NCBI GenBank assembly: GCA_022572905.1
Contig: JACZUZ010000165.1
Span: forward strand, 1-5,546
Direction: 5' to 3'
Length of the DNA: 5,546 nucleotides
Source: Candidatus Zixiibacteriota bacterium
Lineage (GTDB): Bacteria > Zixibacteria > MSB-5A5 > GN15 > JACZUZ01
The position numbers were made by a program, and so were the translations under genes. Positions 1 to 5,546 of the stretch are shown here, one piece after another. The notes beneath the pieces are model-generated. The model worked only from the letters and a program-made list of their open reading frames with translations, made no database searches and was not told the DNA's origin. Every line of letters starts with the position of its first letter. Position 1 is the stretch's first letter.

Positions 1-267
1 GCCTATCTCAAGTGGGCGAATCTTGACCTTGAACAGAAAAATCCCGCCGCGGCGCTGCCCAAATACAGAATGGCCCTGAAACTAAATCCGAAGATGAAGC
101 AGGTCTGGTATAGCATGGGGGCTTGTCACTATGAGCTCAAGTCCCCACTCGACTCTGCCAGGTTTTACCTAGGGAAAGCCCTTGAGATGGATCCCAACAT
201 GGAGCAGGCCCGAAAACTTCTTGAAATTATGGGAATTGAAGAGCAAATTAGAGGTTCTCGAAGATAG
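1..267 (+). CDS. TPR-repeat protein, C-terminal fragment (5' end outside window)
   Basis: The reading frame is open from base 1 and ends at TAG 265-267, giving the last 88 residues of a longer protein. Two tetratricopeptide repeats are visible. The first covers about residues 1-32 (AYLKWANLDLE..., ending ALKLNP). The second covers about residues 37-68 (VWYSMGACHYEL..., ending KALEMDPN). Both show the TPR pattern of small/large residues with Pro near the end; a further helix (EQARKLLEIMG) then caps the array. TPR domains form helical scaffolds for protein-protein contacts; nothing here identifies the partner or any catalytic domain, and the N-terminus that might do so is missing. The internal ATG at 70 lies inside the first repeat and is not a likely start. 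The gene converges on the GGDEF gene with 103 nt between the stop codons. Confidence 0.85.
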   Translation, partial: AYLKWANLDLEQKNPAAALPKYRMALKLNPKMKQVWYSMGACHYELKSPLDSARFYLGKALEMDPNMEQARKLLEIMGIEEQIRGSRR

Positions 268-370
268 TCCGCTCAATAATTTCCTGGAAGACAACCGGGA
301 AATCTCCCGCAAGATTAACATACCAGCGATATGTATTGTCGTGATTTCGATGTTTGCTAATACGACATTT
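268..370. other. Convergent intergenic region with a weak hairpin
   Basis: This 103-nt gap lies between two convergent stop codons. The only structure I find is a 5-bp inverted repeat, CGGGA (296-300) and TCCCG (305-309) with a 4-nt loop, 29 nt after the TPR stop. Neither side has a T-tract, so it is not a convincing intrinsic terminator for either gene. I see no small ORF of quality and no RNA gene. Confidence 0.3.
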
Positions 371-1297
371 CTAATATTTAGCCCGGCGTTCTATGACGTA
401 ATTCGATCCCGGCAATGACTTGGCGTATTTCTTTAGATCCGCCAGCATCTGTGACATTTCCGCGGCGCGATCAAACGTACGATTACAATTGGTCAGAGCC
501 GCAATACTCAAAGTCAGTAGTCCAAACCTTTCAAATTCGCCGCGACGGTTTCTGGTGACAATTGAACCGCGCTTGCGATCTTCCGGACGATACTGATACT
601 GGACAAGCGTATCAAAAACCTTGATAATTGACTCACAAATCCGATTCACCAAATTATCGGGAATGATGAAAATAAAGTCGTCACCGCCGATATGGCCCAC
701 GAAACCTTCGCGACACAAATCGAAAACAGTGTCGCGTATTATTCGCGAAGTCAATCTTATCATTCGATCACCGTAGTAGTAACCGTAATAATCGTTATAG
801 GCTTTAAAATTATCCAGATCGGCATAGCAAACCGCGAACTCCTGATCAAGAGCTAGTTGTCTTTCGATTTCGCGCTCAATAAGAGCTGGCCCAGGTAGCA
901 TGGATGACGGATTGACCGAGATATCCCGCTTGCTTCTGTCTGCGATCATCTTCAGTCGCGCTCCAAAGAGAGTTTGACTCCAATCGCCGATCAGGAACTC
1001 GTCCGCACCATTTTGGTATGCGGTGACAACGGTGGTTTCCGAAGGTGACGGGTGATACAACGCAGTCGGGGTAATTGAAAGAAAAGCGTTTTGCTTGATC
1101 GAGCGGACGAGCTTCAGTTCCGTCGTAAAATCTGAGGCGCCGCCCATCACAATCAAATCAAGCGAAAATCTTTGAGAGGTTTCCAGCAACTCTTCGAAAG
1201 TGCGAAAATAATGAAATGAAACCTCATCTTCACCAAAATTACGTTCCAGATGATATACCAGGTCAACGCTCTCTTGTCTGCAGGCGCAATGAATCAC
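371..1297 (-). CDS. Receiver-like/GGDEF signalling protein (probable diguanylate cyclase or c-di-GMP/GTP sensor)
   Basis: This 308-residue protein has an N-terminal CheY-like fold (about 1-120) and a GGDEF domain (about 135-305). In the first part, DLIVMG (47-52) and NGADEFLIGDW (96-106) match the receiver strands, but the phospho-acceptor Asp is Gly52 and the conserved Lys is Gly104, so it looks like a pseudo-receiver. The GGDEF domain keeps D160, N168, D177 and the motif GHIGGDDF (201-208), a GGDDF variant of GGDEF. No RxxD inhibitory site is seen before the motif. The segment RKRGSIVTRNRRGEFERFGLL (from 241) and the ending LPGSNYVIERR are, as I recall, typical of one GGDEF subgroup. The GTG start overlaps the last base of the xer stop codon and has a good RBS. 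Cyclase activity is plausible but not shown by sequence; a catalytically weak sensor is the alternative. Confidence 0.88.
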   Translation of the reverse strand: MIHCACRQESVDLVYHLERNFGEDEVSFHYFRTFEELLETSQRFSLDLIVMGGASDFTTELKLVRSIKQNAFLSITPTALYHPSPSETTVVTAYQNGADEFLIGDWSQTLFGARLKMIADRSKRDISVNPSSMLPGPALIEREIERQLALDQEFAVCYADLDNFKAYNDYYGYYYGDRMIRLTSRIIRDTVFDLCREGFVGHIGGDDFIFIIPDNLVNRICESIIKVFDTLVQYQYRPEDRKRGSIVTRNRRGEFERFGLLTLSIAALTNCNRTFDRAAEMSQMLADLKKYAKSLPGSNYVIERRAKY

Positions 1298-2262
1298 TAG
1301 TTACTCTCCTGGCCTTGCTTTGATGTGTCACGGGAGGCAGCGGACTTGGAGCTCTCAAGCGGATGAAAATCACGCACAGTGGCCCGCAGGAAATCGCGGT
1401 CGGGGTGGGTATATATTTGCGTTGTGGAAATATCGCTGTGTCCCAGAAGCTCCTGGGCCACCCGCAGATCCGCGCCGCCTTCCAGAAGATGAGTTGCGAA
1501 TGTGTGTCTGAATGTATGAGGTGAGATGATCTTGTTTATTCCGGCTTTGTTTGCGATCTGTCGTATGGCTTTGAACGCTCCGATTCGTGTCAAAGGTTTT
1601 CCGAGGCGATTAACAAACACTTCCTCAATGTTTTCGTCAACGCAAAGCTTAGGTCTGGCTTCGTCAATGTAACTTCGCAACGCTATTTTCATTTTCGATC
1701 CGATAGGTGTCAGGCGCTCTTTACCTCCCTTGCCCTTAATCATCAAGAGGTCGGCCTCCCAGACAACTGATGACAATTTTAGGCCGACCGCCTCCGAAAT
1801 ACGCAGACCTGCGCCATACAAAGTTTCGAGCAAAGCTACATTCCGCAATCCCAGCGGCGTTTCTGTGTCTGGCTCTTTGAGCATGCGCTCGATCTCTGTC
1901 ACGCTCAAAGCGCCCGGATGATAGCGCACAAGCTTGGGCGCTTTTATTCTCAGAGCTCGACTTGCGATCTGCGGGTTGAGGCTTTTTATGTAGTCCAAAA
2001 ACCCGCGCATAGTAGAAATTTTCCGCGCAACGGTTGTTGGCCGCAATCCTCGTCTTTCCAGATCGCGCAGATATCCGCTCACTTCGCGAGCTTCGGGAAT
2101 TTTGCCAGGCTTAATGCTGGCGGAGGCAAGGAACTCATCTATGTCCTGCTTGTAGGCTTGGACCGTATTCGCGGCGAGGCCCTTCTCCAGATCAACGTAA
2201 GCTAGATAGTCTGCGGCTGACCTCTTCAGATCAATCGATTCCTTTAGAATTGGCTTAGTCAT
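1297..2262 (-). CDS. xerD: Site-specific tyrosine recombinase, XerC/XerD family
   Basis: This 321-residue enzyme cuts and rejoins DNA through a 3'-phosphotyrosyl intermediate. Family members resolve chromosome dimers at dif, normally as a XerC/XerD pair. The N-terminal SAM-like core-binding domain covers about 12-98 (YLAYVDLEKGLAANTVQAY), and the catalytic domain about 115-300. All catalytic residues are present: R154 (GAGLRISE), K178 (KGKGGKER), H249 and R252 (SPHTFRH), H275 (LLGHSD) and Y284 (QIYTH). The GADLR...LLGHSDISTTQIYTH stretch resembles XerD more than XerC, but the YGAGLR box is XerC-like, so the subfamily is uncertain. After FHPL, where the family usually has HPR, there is a hydrophilic tail of about 18 residues. 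The ATG is preceded in frame by a TGA 12 nt upstream, so no longer start exists; no clear RBS is visible. It sits 24 nt after comF, suggesting translation follows from that gene. No dif-like site was found in the window. Confidence 0.93.
   Translation of the reverse strand: MTKPILKESIDLKRSAADYLAYVDLEKGLAANTVQAYKQDIDEFLASASIKPGKIPEAREVSGYLRDLERRGLRPTTVARKISTMRGFLDYIKSLNPQIASRALRIKAPKLVRYHPGALSVTEIERMLKEPDTETPLGLRNVALLETLYGAGLRISEAVGLKLSSVVWEADLLMIKGKGGKERLTPIGSKMKIALRSYIDEARPKLCVDENIEEVFVNRLGKPLTRIGAFKAIRQIANKAGINKIISPHTFRHTFATHLLEGGADLRVAQELLGHSDISTTQIYTHPDRDFLRATVRDFHPLESSKSAASRDTSKQGQESN
1304..1310 (-). promoter_or_regulatory. Ribosome-binding site of the GGDEF gene
   Basis: The minus strand reads AGGAGAG, followed by six bases and GTG at 1297. 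This strong Shine-Dalgarno match lies inside the 3' end of the xer coding region and supports the GTG start and translational coupling of the two genes. Confidence 0.7.
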
Positions 2263-2286
2263 TGGGTTTCGTCATTGGTTGTCGCG

Positions 2287-3066
2287 CTATCTTGTTCTCT
2301 CTCCATATCTGTGGGAAACTGCCAGAGTCACCGCCCCGGCAATAGAGGCCCCGCCCAAAAGGGCCACACGCGCTAACTCAGATATGGTAGCTCCGGAGGT
2401 TATTACATCATCTACCAAAATTACTCTCTTTCCTTCCAGAAAGTCGCCATTAAGCTGAAACGCCCCCGAGATATTGGCCAGCCGCTGGTCGGCGCTCAAT
2501 TTGGTCTGGTCCTTGGTTTTTTTCACTCGAGACACCGCCATTGGGCAAACCTCTATCTCAAAGGCCCTGGAAATAGTATCGGAAACCGTGAGGGCCTGAT
2601 TGAACCCGCGCCTCCTCAAAGCGCTGGAATGCAGGGGGACAGGAACCAGGGCGTCAGCTTTTAACCTCTCCAAAGATGACCTCTTGAGTCTGATCAGCTC
2701 ACGAGAGAGCTCTATTCCCAGCCGTTCGAAGCCGTTGTATTTGAACTCATGAATCATCTCCAGAAGAGGAGACTGATAAATCCCCAGAGCGTAAATGGGG
2801 AAATCATGCCTTGTCGTGGCCTCAGCGTGATTTGTACCTGATGATTCCGGAGTGAGAATATCTGAAAGACGGATTTTAGAGTCCAGCCTGAGGGTCTCTA
2901 GTTTTTCCCAACATTGTTCACAAATTGGCGAAGAGTTCTTTGTTTGAGCGCTGTCGCAAATAAGACAAATGGCCGGGTAAACCATCTCCAGGAGCGGCTT
3001 CAATATCTCCGTAACTCCCTGGATAGCTCGCTTTGATCCGGACAGGCTTTTCTCGCGCGACTTCAT
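2287..3066 (-). CDS. comF: ComF-family protein (zinc-finger plus phosphoribosyltransferase-like domain)
   Basis: This 259-residue cytoplasmic protein has the ComFC/GntX layout. A Cys4 zinc-binding motif (C34, C37, C49, C52) is followed by a type I PRTase-like domain. Diagnostic stretches are FKYNG (108-112), VPVPLH (141-146), RRRGFNQA (151-158), KDQTKLS (185-191) and the PRPP-loop VILVDDVITSGAT (215-227), all intact. Homologues are needed for DNA uptake or use of external DNA in several bacteria; the biochemical reaction remains poorly defined. The ATG at 3066 is the farthest possible start, since an in-frame TAG lies 12 nt upstream. It gives about 26 residues before the point where many family members begin, and its RBS is poor; Met27 is a possible alternative start. 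It heads the comF-xer-GGDEF cluster, 168 nt downstream of rel. Confidence 0.93.
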   Translation of the reverse strand: MKSREKSLSGSKRAIQGVTEILKPLLEMVYPAICLICDSAQTKNSSPICEQCWEKLETLRLDSKIRLSDILTPESSGTNHAEATTRHDFPIYALGIYQSPLLEMIHEFKYNGFERLGIELSRELIRLKRSSLERLKADALVPVPLHSSALRRRGFNQALTVSDTISRAFEIEVCPMAVSRVKKTKDQTKLSADQRLANISGAFQLNGDFLEGKRVILVDDVITSGATISELARVALLGGASIAGAVTLAVSHRYGERTR

Positions 3067-3234
3067 ACCCGCAGTCTAATACTCGCTTACGGCATGTCGC
3101 AATTAGAAACTACAGCGCCCTTTGAGACAAAATCTCAAAATACCTTCAATCCGAACCGCAAAAAGAGGAGCAAGCCGGAAAGTCTCGCAAGAAAAGAATT
3201 AATCGCACTTAGATTGGGTTATCAGGCGAAGTAA
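3067..3234. other. rel-comF intergenic region
   Basis: These 168 nt lie between the rel stop (TAA, 3237-3235) and the comF start. On the minus strand, about 47 nt after rel, there is a weak 5-bp stem with one wobble pair (3184-3188 with 3170-3174), then TCCTC and a five-T run (3164-3160). This could be a poor intrinsic terminator, but I would not rely on it. A better hairpin follows at 3121-3139. Closer to comF the minus strand has TTGCGA and TATTAG 15 nt apart, a marginal promoter-like pair. No small gene is seen. Confidence 0.3.
3121..3139. repeat. Perfect 7-bp inverted repeat (hairpin) upstream of comF
   Basis: On the minus strand the arms are TTTGAGA and TCTCAAA with loop TTTTG, and a T-G wobble can extend the stem by one pair. 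The bases after it (GGGCGC) are not a T-run, so it does not look like a standard rho-independent terminator. It could be an RNA-stability element, an operator or chance in AT-rich sequence. It lies 54 nt upstream of the comF start. Confidence 0.4.
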
Positions 3235-5382
3235 TTAGTCGGAGTGGTCTTGCCCCTGTTCACGTGACCTTTCAACCGAGATCACGCCCGGAACTTTTCT
3301 TAATCTTAGAAATAGTCGCTCCAAATGGGCCAGATTGTTTATCTCCACAGCAAAATATCCGGTCGCAGTGGTTTCAGACGCCTGCATTTCCGCGCCGCGC
3401 AAATTTGAGTCAGAGTCTGATACAACCTGCGTAATATCTCTTAGAATATTTTTGCGGTCGATAACAACAATTTCAATTCGCACCAGGAATGATTGTCCGG
3501 GAGCCACATCCCAGGTAACCTCTACCTGCCGTTCGGGCTCTCTCATCAAATCGCTAAGATTAGAGCAATCGGAACGATGTAAAGTAACGCCGCGTCCGCG
3601 AGTTATAAACCCGATCACCTCTTCGCCCGGCACAGGTTGGCAACATCCCGCGAATCTAAACATCATGTTTGAGTGGCCTTGAATTTTTAGTCCATGAGAT
3701 TCGCGTGACTTGCGAACCAATTCCTGCACATTCTTGTCGCTTAGAGATTGCCTTCCAGGCTGGGGCGATAACTTGGAAACGACCTGCGTTGGTGAGATAT
3801 CACCATTGCCAATCGAAGCGTACAGGGCGTCAATCGACTTCAGCGAGACTCGCTGGGCTATGTCTTCCAGCTCCTGATCGGATGGCGAATCGAGTTTCAG
3901 TCTTTGAAGCTCGCGTGTCAGTAGCTCTTTGCCCAGATTAACCAGCCGGTCATGTCCGCTTTGTTTGAGCCAGCGTTTTATTTTTGTTCTGGCTCGTGAG
4001 GTTACCACAAGTTTGAGCCAGTCCTGCGAGGGACGCTTGTTCGGATTGGTCATAATATCGATGATATCTCCGGATTTTAGCGTCGTGGAAAGCGGCGCTA
4101 TGCGATTGTTAATTCTCGCGCCGGAACACCTAGCGCCAACTTCGGTGTGAACCGCGTATGCAAAATCCAGCGGAGTCGCTCCCCGGGGCAAATGAATAAT
4201 CGTTCCCTTCGGAGTGAAGACATAAATATCTTCCGCGAACAAATCAACCTTAAGATATTCCAGAAACTCTGATGGCTCATTCATTTCTTTTTGCCATTCG
4301 AGAACATCTTTGAGCCACATCATTTGTTTGTCACCGCGATCAAAGCTCTGTTTGCCTTCTTTGTATAGCCAGTGCGCGGCGATTCCATTCTCAGCGACAT
4401 AGTGCATGCGCTTTGTGCGAATTTGGATTTCAATCGGTTTGCCATTTGGGCCAACCACGGTAGTGTGTAGTGACTGATAGCCGTTTGGCTTGGGATTGGC
4501 TATGTAATCATGAAAACGCTCCGGAACGGGCTTCCAGAGAGAATGTAATGTCCCCAGAGTGTGATAACATTCATGAACAGACGAAACGATTATTCGAATA
4601 GCGGAGAGATCATACATTTCCTCGAATGGCACTCCGCGCACTTTAATCTTGCGATTGATAGAGTCCAGATGTTTGGCGCGTCCATATACATTCGATTTGA
4701 TTTTCTCTTTGGAGAGAGCCTCTTTGATAGGTCCAACTACCGAGGCGATGAACTTCTCTCGCTCTTCGCGCGTTTCGTCAAGGCGGTTCGCCAACTCCTT
4801 AAATACTTCCGGTTCGAGATACTTTAGCGATAAGTCCTCAAGGATAATCCTGGCCTTGGCGATACCAAATCGATTCGCCAGAGGCGCATATATATCCCGG
4901 GTTTCCTGCGCGATGCGAAGCTGTCTTTCTCTGGGTAAACAGTCCAGAGTTTGCATATTGTGAACACGATCGGCCAGCTTGATAAGAATCACTCGAATAT
5001 CTCTGGCCATCGAAAGCAACATCTTGCGGAAGAAATCCATTTGTTGTTCTTCGCGTGACCTGACTTTGATCAAACTAATTTTTGTCGCACCGTCTACGAG
5101 CTGCGCAATTTCGCTTCCGAATTCTTTGGTCAAATAATCGATGCCAACTTCCGTGTCTTCAATGACGTCGTGAAGAAGTCCCGCCGCTATAGTTGCGGAA
5201 TCCATGTGCCACTCGGCCAGAATGTGAGCTACTGCAAGGCAATGCTCCATATACGGAGCGCCCGAATCTCGCGATTGTCCCTCATGCGCTTTCGAACTGA
5301 ATTCAAAAGCGCGCCGAATCAATGGAATATTGACATTGGCGTTTTGCGCCTCTACCTCTATGATAAACTCAGCTAAATTCAC
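3235..5382 (-). CDS. rel: Bifunctional (p)ppGpp synthetase/hydrolase, RelA/SpoT (Rel) family
   Basis: This 715-residue enzyme makes (p)ppGpp from ATP and GDP/GTP and degrades it, driving the stringent response at the ribosome. The N-terminal HD hydrolase (about 1-195) keeps R38, H47, H71-D72, E75-D76 and D138...N142 (LADRVHN), so hydrolysis is expected. The synthetase (about 235-345) has D258 (YDLSAIR), NGYQSLHTT (300-308) and E318 (EIQIRT). Then come TGS (about 385-445), a helical region, the Cys/His zinc-finger-like domain (C580-C581, H602, C606) and a C-terminal ACT/RRM domain (about 632-706). The length is normal for full-length Rel. The motif that is RXKD in bifunctional enzymes and EXDD in RelA reads RFHD here (289-292). 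The GTG start fits the family N-terminus; an in-frame TGA lies 18 nt upstream and no longer start exists. Its likely RBS lies inside a 9-bp tandem repeat. Confidence 0.97.
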   Translation of the reverse strand: MNLAEFIIEVEAQNANVNIPLIRRAFEFSSKAHEGQSRDSGAPYMEHCLAVAHILAEWHMDSATIAAGLLHDVIEDTEVGIDYLTKEFGSEIAQLVDGATKISLIKVRSREEQQMDFFRKMLLSMARDIRVILIKLADRVHNMQTLDCLPRERQLRIAQETRDIYAPLANRFGIAKARIILEDLSLKYLEPEVFKELANRLDETREEREKFIASVVGPIKEALSKEKIKSNVYGRAKHLDSINRKIKVRGVPFEEMYDLSAIRIIVSSVHECYHTLGTLHSLWKPVPERFHDYIANPKPNGYQSLHTTVVGPNGKPIEIQIRTKRMHYVAENGIAAHWLYKEGKQSFDRGDKQMMWLKDVLEWQKEMNEPSEFLEYLKVDLFAEDIYVFTPKGTIIHLPRGATPLDFAYAVHTEVGARCSGARINNRIAPLSTTLKSGDIIDIMTNPNKRPSQDWLKLVVTSRARTKIKRWLKQSGHDRLVNLGKELLTRELQRLKLDSPSDQELEDIAQRVSLKSIDALYASIGNGDISPTQVVSKLSPQPGRQSLSDKNVQELVRKSRESHGLKIQGHSNMMFRFAGCCQPVPGEEVIGFITRGRGVTLHRSDCSNLSDLMREPERQVEVTWDVAPGQSFLVRIEIVVIDRKNILRDITQVVSDSDSNLRGAEMQASETTATGYFAVEINNLAHLERLFLRLRKVPGVISVERSREQGQDHSD

Positions 5383-5392
5383 TCTTACACTA

Positions 5393-5396
5393 CCTT
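5393..5396 (-). promoter_or_regulatory. Probable ribosome-binding site of rel, inside the tandem repeat
   Basis: The minus strand reads AAGG, then ten bases (TAGTGTAAGA) and the GTG start at 5382. The match is short and the spacing slightly long, but it is the best available. It is the end of the last 9-bp repeat unit, so the repeat supplies part of the translation signal. Confidence 0.4.
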
Positions 5397-5446
5397 GTCA
5401 CCCTTGTCACCCTTGTCACCCTTGTCACCATGGTCACCCCAGTCAC
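5393..5446. repeat. 9-bp tandem repeat in the rel leader
   Basis: Four perfect head-to-tail copies of CCTTGTCAC (plus strand) occupy 5393-5428, followed by two diverged copies, CATGGTCAC (5429-5437) and CCCAGTCAC (5438-5446), which share the GTCAC half. On the coding strand of rel the unit is GTGACAAGG, containing both a GTG and an AAGG. The array ends ten bases before the rel GTG. A perfect short array of this kind can gain or lose units by slippage; unit length nine keeps the reading frame. Confidence 0.95.
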
Positions 5447-5522
5447 AGCCATGCCATTACCACAGCGCAACTACGTTTGGACAGCGGCCAGGCATTTCTT
5501 AATCGTCAAAAACACTTTTTCT

Positions 5523-5539
5523 ATCGAAATAGTTTCGAT
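5523..5539. repeat. Perfect 7-bp inverted repeat at the window edge, possible operator
   Basis: ATCGAAA (5523-5529) and TTTCGAT (5533-5539) are exact inverse complements around the spacer TAG. The dyad lies about 140 nt upstream of rel. Next to it is a second small dyad, AAAAA-CAC-TTTTT (5508-5520). No T-run follows on either strand in terminator position, so a protein-binding site is as likely as a terminator of an unseen upstream gene. The remaining leader (5447-5507) shows nothing else I can support. Confidence 0.4.
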
Positions 5540-5546
5540 CATTCCT

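Larger units (their letters stand above)
5390..5452 (-). other. Candidate 20-codon leader ORF made of V-T-R repeats, upstream of rel
   Basis: From ATG at 5452 (or the in-frame ATG at 5431) the minus strand reads a 20-residue peptide, MAVTGVTM followed by VTR four times, ending at TAG 5392-5390. Only seven bases separate this stop from the rel GTG, and the rel AAGG lies in its last codons. No strong RBS precedes either ATG. The ORF may be an accidental reading of the repeat; if translated it could couple to rel. I see no terminator/antiterminator pair that would make it a classical attenuator. Confidence 0.2.

Noticed and set aside
296..309. Terminator hairpin after the TPR gene
   Set aside because: Only five base pairs and no T-run on either strand.
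182..418. Plus-strand 78-codon ORF with a hydrophobic stretch between the TPR and GGDEF genes
   Set aside because: Its first part is an out-of-frame reading of the TPR gene and its end runs antisense into the GGDEF gene; the hydrophobic run comes from AT-rich intergenic sequence. No RBS or family resemblance.
3335..3682. Plus-strand 115-codon ORF antisense to rel
   Set aside because: It lies wholly opposite the well-conserved ACT and zinc-finger coding region of rel, has no recognisable domain, and looks like a codon-usage shadow.
4561..4963. Two overlapping plus-strand ORFs (88 and 104 codons) antisense to rel
   Set aside because: Both are opposite conserved synthetase/hydrolase coding sequence, in competing frames, with no motifs.
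5477..5506. Sigma70-type promoter for rel on the minus strand (TTGACG at 5506-5501)
   Set aside because: The -35-like TTGACG is good, but no acceptable TATAAT-like hexamer occurs 16-18 nt downstream, so I did not annotate a promoter.
1..5546. dif site near the xer gene, CRISPR array, tRNA genes or insertion sequence
   Set aside because: I scanned gaps and gene ends by eye and found no 28-bp dif-like sequence, spaced direct repeats, cloverleaf sequence or transposase. The only direct repeat array is the contiguous 9-mer upstream of rel, which has no spacers.

Overview
The window is a compact bacterial chromosomal segment with four minus-strand genes and the tail of one plus-strand gene converging on them. 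Read in their direction of transcription (right to left), the minus-strand genes are: a long bifunctional (p)ppGpp synthetase/hydrolase (rel, 5382-3235); a ComF-family phosphoribosyltransferase-like protein (3066-2287); a XerC/XerD-type tyrosine recombinase (2262-1297); and a receiver-like/GGDEF protein (1297-371). The plus-strand gene at the left edge (1-267) is the C-terminus of a TPR-repeat protein and is cut by the window start.

The last three minus-strand genes look like one transcription unit. comF and xer are 24 nt apart, and the xer stop codon shares one base with the GTG start of the GGDEF gene (TAGTG). rel is separated from comF by 168 nt holding a short AT-rich hairpin, so it may or may not be cotranscribed with the rest. 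No gene-free stretch exceeds 300 bases. The gaps are 268-370, 2263-2286, 3067-3234 and 5383-5546.

The genes are mostly housekeeping: stringent response (rel), a DNA-uptake-associated PRTase-fold protein (comF), chromosome dimer resolution (xer) and a probable c-di-GMP-type signalling protein. There is no transposase, phage gene, CRISPR array, tRNA or rRNA. The single full-length Rel with intact hydrolase residues, next to a receiver-GGDEF protein of the GHIGGDDF type, suggests a Gram-negative-type bacterium outside the gamma/beta-proteobacteria, for example a delta-proteobacterial or FCB-related lineage. That placement is weak inference.

The most unusual part is the 5' leader of rel. It holds a 9-bp tandem repeat (four perfect and two diverged copies) that supplies the probable rel ribosome-binding site and, in one frame, encodes a short Val/Thr/Arg-repeat peptide ending seven bases before the rel start. 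Further upstream, at the window edge, is a perfect 7-bp inverted repeat. I do not see a clearly novel multi-gene system here.
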